This document shows positions 20,950 through 27,802 of a stretch of 64,000 nucleotides of DNA, in pieces; the stretch's first letter is position 1, and each line of letters begins with the position of its first letter. This DNA is from Kaistia algarum (GTDB taxonomy: Bacteria > Pseudomonadota > Alphaproteobacteria > Rhizobiales > Kaistiaceae). Below the pieces are notes generated by a model. That model did no database searches. It was not told the origin of the DNA and saw only the letters and a program-made list of their open reading frames with translations. A program made the position numbers and the translations under genes. The stretch covers positions 372,001 through 436,000 of the forward strand of contig NZ_JAPKNJ010000002.1 of assembly GCF_026343945.1 (NCBI RefSeq). The letters are read 5' to 3'.

Positions 20950-21423
20950 CTATCGCGCCGGGATCACGACTTTGTCGCCTGCCGCGATGCCGAGGCGACT
21001 GGCGGTTCCGCCGACGACTTCCAGCACGTAGCGCACCGGCGCGCCGCTGGGGATGATGGAAAGCGAATAGGGTTTCGCTCGCTTCTCGACGCGCTTTACC
21101 GTCCCGTCGGCGGCGATGAAGACCATGTCGAGCGACAATGGCGTGTTCTTCATCCAGAAGGCGACATCCTGATCGTCGCCGAAATCGAAGATCATGCCGT
21201 GGTCGACCGCCAACTGCTTGCGGCCCATCAGGCCGTGCTCGCGCTCCGCCTCGGTCGTCGCCCATTCCAGCGTGAAACGGTGATCGCCGGACGTGGTGCG
21301 AATGATGAGCGAATCGGGAGCTTTCGCGCCTGCCGGCGCCAGCAGCGCGCCCATGCCGGCCAGAGCCAGGAACAGGGCAAAGAGCCGCGGCAGCCATGCC
21401 AGCGCGACCCGATTGGATGACAT
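20950..21423 (-). CDS. DUF192 family exported protein
   Basis: A 157-residue protein with an N-terminal signal peptide (ALAWLPRLFALFLALAGMGA, cleavage likely after AGAKA) and a DUF192 domain: EREHGLMGRKQLAVDHGMIF, FWMKNTPLSLDMVFI, and VLEVVGGTASRLGIAAGDKV at the end. The function of the family is unknown. The ATG is 2 bp after the stop of the double cold-shock gene, a pairing often seen in rhizobia, so the two are very likely co-transcribed. Confidence 0.9.
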   Translation of the reverse strand: MSSNRVALAWLPRLFALFLALAGMGALLAPAGAKAPDSLIIRTTSGDHRFTLEWATTEAEREHGLMGRKQLAVDHGMIFDFGDDQDVAFWMKNTPLSLDMVFIAADGTVKRVEKRAKPYSLSIIPSGAPVRYVLEVVGGTASRLGIAAGDKVVIPAR

Positions 21424-21425
21424 GG

Positions 21426-22010
21426 TCAATGCGAAGCGGGCGGGCCGCCGGCCGCGCCGTCCGGACGGATCTCGGCGGCCATGAGCCCCTTGTCGCCCGG
21501 CCCGAAGCGCACCAGCACAGTCTGTCCCGGACGAAGCTCCATCATGCCATAGCGGCGCAGCGTCTCCATATGGACGAAGATGTCCTCCGTCCCCTCGCCG
21601 CGCGACACGAAGCCATAGCCCTTGACGCGGTTGAACCATTTGACGACGCAGCGCTCGAGCCCGCTAGTCGGCGTCACCACGCTGTGCGTGCGCGGCGGTC
21701 CGACCTGAGCCGGGTGAACGGCGGTCGATTCATCCATCGAGAGGATACGGAACGCCTGCAACCCACGCGCGCCATGCGACGCCTCGCAGACAATGCGAGC
21801 GCCCTCATAGGCGGTTTGAAAGCCGTCCCTGCGCAGGCACGTCACATGCAGCAGGACATCCGGCGTGCCGTCGTCCGGAACGATGAATCCATAACCCTTG
21901 GATGCATCGAACCACTTGATCGCGCCGATGACCTCGATCAGGTCAAGCCCGCTTCCATCCTCGTTTTCCGACGTGGACGAAGACGAGCCGACGCTATTCT
22001 TGGACCCCAT
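21426..22010 (-). CDS. Protein with two cold-shock domains
   Basis: A 194-residue nucleic-acid-binding protein. Cold-shock domain 1 (about 25-90) has RNP1-like [10 protein letters not shown] and RNP2-like DVLLHV; domain 2 (about 120-185) has [11 protein letters not shown] and DIFVHM. They are preceded by a Ser/Glu-rich tail and joined by a polar linker. It is probably an RNA chaperone or antiterminator. The ATG at 22010 begins the conserved region; upstream in-frame codons to 22154 look non-coding. It is divergent from gloA, with a 299-bp spacer that could carry a long 5' leader. Confidence 0.92.
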   Translation of the reverse strand: MGSKNSVGSSSSTSENEDGSGLDLIEVIGAIKWFDASKGYGFIVPDDGTPDVLLHVTCLRRDGFQTAYEGARIVCEASHGARGLQAFRILSMDESTAVHPAQVGPPRTHSVVTPTSGLERCVVKWFNRVKGYGFVSRGEGTEDIFVHMETLRRYGMMELRPGQTVLVRFGPGDKGLMAAEIRPDGAAGGPPASH

Positions 22011-22309
22011 ATGCTGGCCCCCAGACAGGCCAAACCTTGGCCTTACCTCATGACAAATCGCGAGCCCCATCCCACCGAACGGTGGGTTCGCAACCGATTC
22101 CTGATTCGACAATAGCACCCAAGCCATCCGTGACCAGTGACACAGACGACACAACTGAGGATTTCCGCTAACGCTTCGTTCATTCCTGTTAACGCGATCC
22201 TACGACGGTCCGATCCGAGCTGCCAGCGCTTGGCGCGGTCGTCATGCAGGCCTATCTTCCCGGTCCCGCGAAATTCACCCTGCCAACGCCAAGCGAAGGA
22301 CGCCCTCCC

Positions 22310-22729
22310 ATGAAATATCTCCACACCATGGTTCGCGTGACGGACGTCGAGCAGTCGCTCGATTTCTATTGCAACAAGTTCGGCCTGAAGGAAGTCCGCC
22401 GAATCGAGAACGAGAAGGGCCGCTTCACGCTGATCTTCCTCGCCGCTCCGGGCGATGAGAGCGCGCAGGTGGAACTGACCTATAATTGGGATCCGGAAGT
22501 GTATGGCGAGGGCCGCAATTTCGGCCATCTCGCCTATCGCGTCGATGACATCTACGCCCTCTGCGAAAAGCTGATGCAGGCAGGCGTTACGATCAACCGC
22601 CCACCGCGCGACGGCCACATGGCCTTCATTCGCTCGCCCGACAACATTTCGATCGAGCTGATCCAGGCCGGCGATGCGTTGCCGCCGAAGGAGCCGTGGG
22701 CTTCCATGCCCAATACCGGCAAGTGGTAA
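22310..22729 (+). CDS. gloA: Lactoylglutathione lyase (glyoxalase I)
   Basis: Metal-dependent enzyme converting the methylglyoxal-glutathione hemithioacetal to S-lactoylglutathione. The 139-residue two-module glyoxalase fold keeps the four metal ligands His5, Glu55 (QVELTYNW), His73 (FGHLAYRV) and Glu116 (SIELIQ). The length without insertions suggests the Ni/Co-type bacterial class. The ATG at 22310 starts the conserved MKYLHTMVRV. Confidence 0.94.
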   Translation: MKYLHTMVRVTDVEQSLDFYCNKFGLKEVRRIENEKGRFTLIFLAAPGDESAQVELTYNWDPEVYGEGRNFGHLAYRVDDIYALCEKLMQAGVTINRPPRDGHMAFIRSPDNISIELIQAGDALPPKEPWASMPNTGKW

Positions 22730-22820
22730 GGGCCTTCGCGCGAAGGTTTTCCACACCGGCGCAAACTGTGGGCGGACGGCCTTGTGCCCGCCCGCGAACG
22801 CATCTATAAACCGCGCCGCT

Positions 22821-22895
22821 GCGCCCTTCGTCTATCGGTTAGGACGCCACCCTTTCACGGTGGAGAGAGGGGTTCGACTCCCCTAGGGCGCACCA
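22821..22895 (+). tRNA. tRNA-Glu (anticodon TTC)
   Basis: A 75-nt cloverleaf: acceptor GCGCCCT/AGGGCGC, anticodon stem CCACC/GGTGG around CTTTCAC (anticodon TTC), T-arm GGGG-TTCGACT-CCCC and an encoded CCA. Confidence 0.96.
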
Positions 22896-22983
22896 CTTCC
22901 GCACAAAGTTGAAGAACACCGCTTCCGGCCTTCGCTGCGTCGGCAGCGTTGGCCGATGCCGGCGATCATCGGGCGTTGCCGCG

Positions 22984-23847
22984 TCAGGCGGCTCCCTGCT
23001 TCCGGTCCGACGGGAACGGCGCCAGCACCAGCCCCAGGGCCCAGCCGAGATAGAACCTCGCATCGACCAGCAGGTCGTGCAGGCTATAGAGTCTGGGCCA
23101 GTCGGCGTGCAGTGCGGTCGCGACCGCGTCGAAGATCAGCGCGGCCAACAACCAGGCGGCTGCGACGCCCGCCACGACCGGCGCACAGCGCGCGAACGCG
23201 CCGTCGTCGGGGAAACCCGTCAACCGTCGATAGCCGAGAAACTGAATCAGCAGGCACGGGATCGCCGTCGCAACAATCGTCTTGATATCCCAGTCAAACA
23301 GCAATCCGGCGATGAAGGGAGACGCAGCCCCGATGAGACCCGTGGGCATGACGAACCATCGGTGGCGCGCGCCCTGCCAGGCGAGCGCCACGCAGAACGG
23401 CACAATTGCCCAGGCGGCGGTCAATCGGATCCCTGCATTCAGACCAGTCACGGTCCCGGCACTGCTGACGCCTTGATCGGAGACAAAGGCCAGCATGGCT
23501 TCGTGCAAGGAGACCGACGTCAGGGCGAAGGCGAGGCTCACGCCGACCGAGAACAGGACGCCGCGGGAATTCGCGCCAGCAGTCGCGGGCTGTCCTCGCG
23601 GGCCGAGCCGGTCTCGGATTCGCTCCATGATCGGCTCGATGAAGAAGACCAGGATCAGCGCGATCAGCAGCACCGATAGGAGATTGGCCCAGCTCGGATG
23701 GCTCAGGAAAATCTCCAGGCCACGCCAGATGAACTCCGGCGCCGCGGCGCAGATGGAGATCCACAGGGCGCAGATCAGAAACGCGGTCCCCGCCGATACC
23801 CTGCCGAGGCTGCGGCTCCACAGCGACTGCACTCGCGTAGACGACAT
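22984..23847 (-). CDS. Polytopic membrane protein of unknown function
   Basis: A 287-residue protein with about seven or eight hydrophobic helices, for example GTAFLICALWISICAAA, ANLLSVLLIALILVFFIEP, VLFSVGVSLAFALTSVSL, AWAIVPFCVALAW and a C-terminal FYLGWALGLVLAPF. I recognise no family motif. The ATG at 23847 has an AAAGGG site about 7 nt upstream; the frame extends to 24207 through sequence of a different character. It is convergent with tRNA-Glu. Confidence 0.7.
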   Translation of the reverse strand: MSSTRVQSLWSRSLGRVSAGTAFLICALWISICAAAPEFIWRGLEIFLSHPSWANLLSVLLIALILVFFIEPIMERIRDRLGPRGQPATAGANSRGVLFSVGVSLAFALTSVSLHEAMLAFVSDQGVSSAGTVTGLNAGIRLTAAWAIVPFCVALAWQGARHRWFVMPTGLIGAASPFIAGLLFDWDIKTIVATAIPCLLIQFLGYRRLTGFPDDGAFARCAPVVAGVAAAWLLAALIFDAVATALHADWPRLYSLHDLLVDARFYLGWALGLVLAPFPSDRKQGAA

Positions 23848-24038
23848 CGCATGCCCTTTCCCAAGACCTCGCACCGGCCTTCCAGGGCCATCCCTGCCAT
23901 ACCGGACGCGGCGCGCCGCCAACAGGGCGCTCTCGCGGATATCATTGAAGATTGCGCGCCGGGAGGCCGGATGCCGCGCGTCGCTCTCGGCCGGTGAGGG
24001 ATATCCGGCGGCGCGACGCTCGATCGGCACTGATTCGT

Positions 24039-24620
24039 TCAGCCTCGGCCAGGCGAGGATTGGAGCGGCCAGTCGCCAATTTCGAACAGGCTCGGTCCGT
24101 CGCCAATGCCAGCCCGCTCGATCGTGAGCATCCGGAGCTTCGTTCCGATCCCGCCCGCGCCGGAAAAGCCGCCGACCTTGCCGCCCGCCCCCAAAACGCG
24201 GTGGCACGGCACGATGATGGGAAACGGGTTCCGCCCCAGCGCCTGTCCGACCGCCCTCGCCTCGCCCGGCGCACCGATCGCAGTGGCGATCCGGCCATAG
24301 GTCGAGGTCGTTCCGGGCAGGACGAGGCGGGTTGCGCGCAGCACGCGGATTTCAAAGTCCGAGAGGCGCGATTCATCGATCTCGATCTCGGCGAGCGCGC
24401 GGCGTTCGCCGAACAGCAGGGCACGAATTTCCTGGATCGCGGCTATGGCGGCGCCCTGCGGTGCGGACAGGATGCCGTCCCCGAACCGGGCCTGAAGCCG
24501 GGACAAGGTCGCCTCGTCGCTGGCCTCGGGCAGTTGCACGGCACGAATCACCCGCCCGCCACAGGCGACACCGCAGGTTCCTACCGGGGTCGAGAAGAGC
24601 GACAGAAACGTTGGGTCCAT
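24039..24620 (-). CDS. ogt: Methylated-DNA--protein-cysteine S-methyltransferase
   Basis: Suicide repair enzyme that takes the alkyl group from O6-alkylguanine. The 193 residues have a diverged N-terminal domain and the conserved C-terminal domain: TSTYGRIATAIGAPGEARAVG, ALGRNPFPIIVPCHRVL with acceptor Cys139, and a GGFSGAGGIGTK loop. The N-terminal Ada regulatory part is absent. It is divergent from the lipoprotein gene. Confidence 0.93.
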   Translation of the reverse strand: MDPTFLSLFSTPVGTCGVACGGRVIRAVQLPEASDEATLSRLQARFGDGILSAPQGAAIAAIQEIRALLFGERRALAEIEIDESRLSDFEIRVLRATRLVLPGTTSTYGRIATAIGAPGEARAVGQALGRNPFPIIVPCHRVLGAGGKVGGFSGAGGIGTKLRMLTIERAGIGDGPSLFEIGDWPLQSSPGRG

Positions 24621-24762
24621 GATCGCCGTTCTAGCATGCGCGGAGCCGCCGCGCGCCCTGCCCGCTCGGCACCCCGTTGCGTTTATGGGCGCGTCTCTTC
24701 ATCATGCCGTCCGAACATCGTCCGCGCGGCGAGCCGAGACGGACGTCCGAGGGAGGAAACGG

Positions 24763-25356
24763 ATGGGAACGCAAGCATCGACGCTGCGGGGATTCGCCGC
24801 GGCGAAGCCGAAAGTTCCGATGATGGCAGCGGGTGCGCTGCTTTCTGCCCTTTGCCTTTCGGGCTGCACGTCGGAATCGATGACGGGCCCGGCACTCGTG
24901 CCGGCGACGCCCGCGCTGCCGCCGATCGCCTCCGATGAACTCGTTGGCAAATGGGGCCTCGGTTCGTTCCGCGAAGAGAAGGACCTCGTGCGTACCACCG
25001 ACGAGGCGCGCCGGTTCTGCAACAATCCCTACGTGATCACCAAGGGGCCGAACGGCGGCGTGATGATGTATCTCGCCGATCAGTCCGCTCCGACCGAGGT
25101 ATTCGTGCGCACGGCCGGGGGCCGCGTCTATATCGGCCCGTCGAACCAGCCACCCGGCGGCATCAAGGATCGTCAGGTCATGTCGTTCGAGAACGGCGTT
25201 CTGGTCGCGGGTTGGGTCGACCCGACCGTCGCTGCCCGCTACGGCACCATGGTATTCGTGAAATGCCCCGACGGCGCGGCAAAGCCTGCACGCACCGCTG
25301 CCGCGAAACCGACGCCCGCTCCGGCGGCCGCGCCAGCGCCAGCTCCCGCCCAATAG
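24763..25356 (+). CDS. Putative lipoprotein of unknown function
   Basis: A 197-residue protein with a lipoprotein signal: basic start, hydrophobic MMAAGALLSALCLSGC with lipobox LSGC near residue 38. The mature part has LVGKWGLGSF, then FCNNPYVITKGPNGGVMMYLAD, a compact beta-rich domain, and a Pro/Ala-rich tail (PTPAPAAAPAPAPAQ) that could span towards peptidoglycan. The start is set by GGGAGGAAAC just upstream. It is followed 67 bp later by an L,D-transpeptidase, so an envelope role is likely but not shown. Confidence 0.8.
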   Translation: MGTQASTLRGFAAAKPKVPMMAAGALLSALCLSGCTSESMTGPALVPATPALPPIASDELVGKWGLGSFREEKDLVRTTDEARRFCNNPYVITKGPNGGVMMYLADQSAPTEVFVRTAGGRVYIGPSNQPPGGIKDRQVMSFENGVLVAGWVDPTVAARYGTMVFVKCPDGAAKPARTAAAKPTPAPAAAPAPAPAQ

Positions 25357-25423
25357 GGAAGATATTCCGCGTGCCGCCGGTCGTATCGGTCGCGGCACGA
25401 GGCATTCAAACAGCGAGGTGACG

Positions 25424-26062
25424 ATGCTGTCTGTACCCAAGAAGCCCCTGCACAGATTGCTGAAGACGACCGCGTGGACGGGTGTCTTCGCGGCCCTGCT
25501 TTGCGCCTCGGCGATCGCGGCGCCCCAGCCGACGAATGCGCGGGCGCCGCTCGCCATCGCCGATCAACCCGGCCTCGTCCCGACCGCGCAGGACTCGCTC
25601 CTGCCGCCGGAGTTCCGCCCCCAGCCCGTCTTCTATCGCACCAATGAGAAGCCCGGCACGATCATCATCAATACCGATGAGCGCTTCCTCTATTACGTGA
25701 TGCCGGACAACCGCGCGATCCGCTACGGCGTCGGCGTCGGCCGCGACGGCTTCCAATGGGCAGGCCTGCTGAAGATATCGCGCAAGCAGGAATGGCCGGA
25801 CTGGCGCCCGCCGCCAGAGATGATCCAGCGCCAGCCCTATCTGCCGCGCTTTATGGCCGGCGGCGAGGGCAATCCGCTCGGCGCGCGCGCGCTCTATCTT
25901 GGCGATACGGTCTATCGCATCCACGGCACCAACCAGCCGCAGACGATCGGCCATGCCGTCTCGTCGGGCTGCTTCCGCATGGTCAATGCCGATGTGATGG
26001 ACCTTTTCGAGCGCGTTCCCGTCGGAACCAAGGTCGTCGTGCAGCAGCGCGCCAAGCTCTGA
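25424..26062 (+). CDS. L,D-transpeptidase (YkuD family)
   Basis: Periplasmic enzyme forming 3-3 peptidoglycan cross-links or attaching proteins to peptidoglycan. After a signal peptide (GVFAALLCASAIAAP) the YkuD domain begins at GTIIINTDERFLYYV and carries the catalytic region RIHGTNQPQTIG and SSGCFRM, with nucleophile Cys183. The first His-Gly of the motif lies in RIHGTN. The ATG at 25424 has GAGGTG four bases upstream; a GTG at 25418 would add two residues. Probably functional with the preceding lipoprotein. Confidence 0.92.
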   Translation: MLSVPKKPLHRLLKTTAWTGVFAALLCASAIAAPQPTNARAPLAIADQPGLVPTAQDSLLPPEFRPQPVFYRTNEKPGTIIINTDERFLYYVMPDNRAIRYGVGVGRDGFQWAGLLKISRKQEWPDWRPPPEMIQRQPYLPRFMAGGEGNPLGARALYLGDTVYRIHGTNQPQTIGHAVSSGCFRMVNADVMDLFERVPVGTKVVVQQRAKL

Positions 26063-26081
26063 CCAGCGACCAGAGCGACGA

Positions 26082-26107
26082 TCGCCGGCGGCTTCCGCGG
26101 CCGGCGA
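26082..26107. terminator. Hairpin after the L,D-transpeptidase gene
   Basis: TCGCCGGC/GCCGGCGA, 8 bp with a 10-nt loop, 20 bp past the stop. No T-run follows. It may separate this gene from the amino-acid-binding protein gene. Confidence 0.35.
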
Positions 26108-26141
26108 CAAGGACAAGCCGCAATCCGGGGGAGAAACGACC

Positions 26142-27167
26142 ATGTCATTTCGGCTGAACACGATGCTGGCGCGGGGCGTTGGCCTCTCCCTGGCGTTTGC
26201 CGCCGCCAGCGCCGGCGCCGCCACGCTCGACGCGGTGAAGCAGCGTGGCACGCTGAACTGCGGCGTCAATCAGGGCCTGCTCGGTTTTGCCAGTCCGGAC
26301 GATGCCGGCAAATGGAGCGGCTTCGATGTCGATTTCTGCCGCGCGGTCGCGACCGCCGTGCTCGGCGATCCGGAGAAGGTCACCTATGTGCCGCTATCGG
26401 CCAATGACCGCTTCGATGCGCTGAAGGCCGGCAAGATCGATCTGCTTTCGCGCAACTCGACCTGGACGCTCGGCCGCGAGGCGGATCTCGGCGTCAACTT
26501 CGCCGCCGTGACCTATTATGACGGCCAGGGCTTCCTGGTTCGTCGCTCCAGCGGCAAGAACTCCGCCCTCGAACTCGACGGCTCGACCGTCTGCGTGCAG
26601 ACCGGGACGACGACGGAGCCGAATTTCATCGACTTCTTCACGACCAACAACATGAAGTTCACCGAGGTCACGTCGGCAACATCAGATGAATCGGTCGAGA
26701 ACTACAAGGCCGGCAAATGCGACGTCGTCACCTCCGACGTGTCGCAGCTCTACGCCGAGCGCGCCGGACTGCCCGACGCGGGCGAGAGCCTCATCCTGCC
26801 CGACGTCATCTCGAAGGAGCCGCTCGGCCCGGCCGTGCGCCAGGACGACCCGCAATGGCGGCTGATCGTCCAGTGGGTGCATTTCGCGCTGCTGAACGCC
26901 GAGGAGCTTGGCGTCGCCTCCGATACGATCGATGCAGCCAAGGCTTCGAAGAAGCCGGAGGTCATGCGACTCGCCGGCACGGATGGCGACTTCGGCGCGA
27001 AGCTCGGGCTCGCCAATGACTGGGCGATCAATGTCGTCGCCAAGGTCGGCAATTACGCCGAGATCTACGAACGCAATCTCGGCGTCGAATCGAAGCTCGG
27101 CATCCCGCGCGGCCTCAACCAGCTCTGGAGCCGCGGCGGCATCCAATACGCCCCGCCGATTCGCTGA
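26142..27167 (+). CDS. General L-amino acid ABC transporter substrate-binding protein (AapJ/BztA type)
   Basis: Periplasmic solute-binding protein of 341 residues. A signal peptide ending ASAGAA precedes LDAVKQRGTLNCGVNQGLLGF, the class signature of polar amino acid binders. Then come GFDVDFCRAVATAVLGD, SRNSTWTLGREADLGV, GKCDVVTSDVSQLYA and the C-terminal LGIPRGLNQLWSRGGIQYAPP, all close to AapJ/BztA. A GGGGGAGAAACG site precedes the ATG. No permease or ATPase gene follows: the next gene is tRNA-Lys, so it must rely on components elsewhere. Confidence 0.92.
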   Translation: MSFRLNTMLARGVGLSLAFAAASAGAATLDAVKQRGTLNCGVNQGLLGFASPDDAGKWSGFDVDFCRAVATAVLGDPEKVTYVPLSANDRFDALKAGKIDLLSRNSTWTLGREADLGVNFAAVTYYDGQGFLVRRSSGKNSALELDGSTVCVQTGTTTEPNFIDFFTTNNMKFTEVTSATSDESVENYKAGKCDVVTSDVSQLYAERAGLPDAGESLILPDVISKEPLGPAVRQDDPQWRLIVQWVHFALLNAEELGVASDTIDAAKASKKPEVMRLAGTDGDFGAKLGLANDWAINVVAKVGNYAEIYERNLGVESKLGIPRGLNQLWSRGGIQYAPPIR

Positions 27168-27309
27168 TCGGAGAGGGACGCGCGAGTTTTCCCAAGGGTC
27201 TGGCCATATCGCAATGGCCGGGCCAGTTGGCCTTGACGCTCCCTCCCTCACCGACTAGGTTCCGCGCCAATTCGAGGCCCGGCCGGATTCATCCGGAAAA
27301 TGCCTCTTA

Positions 27310-27385
27310 GAGCCCGTAGCTCAGCCGGTAGAGCACGTGACTTTTAATCATGGGGTCATGGGTTCGAATCCCATCGGGCTCACCA
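27310..27385 (+). tRNA. tRNA-Lys (anticodon TTT)
   Basis: A 76-nt cloverleaf: acceptor GAGCCCG/CGGGCTC, D-stem GCTC/GAGC, anticodon stem CGTGA/TCATG (one G-U) around CTTTTAA (anticodon TTT), T-arm ATGGG-TTCGAAT-CCCAT, encoded CCA. Confidence 0.97.
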
Positions 27386-27802
27386 AACAAATCAACAGCT
27401 TGGCTGTTGTACCCCGTGAACCTTCCTGAAATGAGCGACCACCCTACGGCGGGCGCCAAGGCGCTTGCGCGGTGACGCGGTGCGCACCGCGCGTTTGCGC
27501 CGCCGGATCCCCGCCTCCGTCGTGATCGGGCGCCGCGCCTACGCCGTCGTCCGTCTGATGATCTCGGCCTCTCCCCCTCGCAGGCCATGAGCATCGTTGG
27601 TTGATCGGAATCAGCCGGCGCCCGGCGCAAGGACTTCCTCGAATTGTGCGGCGCCCCAACAGATATGCCACAGTCGCCCGCAGAATAAATGGTCAGAAAC
27701 TTCCATATATCCCTAGTCTGAACGCTGTCGCATGTTTCGCGCATCGCCTGTACGCTTGGCGAATTCGGGCGCGAATCATATTTTCGGGATGGGGCGAATT
27801 CC
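27386..27802. other. Intergenic region between tRNA-Lys and the autotransporter gene
   Basis: About 417 bp. It opens with the hairpin CAACAGC/GCTGTTG (27393-27409), a likely tRNA transcript terminator. The rest has no supported gene: a minus-strand frame across it reads through the tRNA and is rejected. The A/T-richer stretch near 27690-27790 is a reasonable place for the autotransporter promoter, but I see no clear -35/-10 pair. Confidence 0.45.
27393..27409 (+). terminator. Hairpin after tRNA-Lys
   Basis: A perfect 7-bp stem CAACAGC/GCTGTTG with loop TTG begins 8 nt after the tRNA. It lacks a strong T-tract. Confidence 0.45.
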
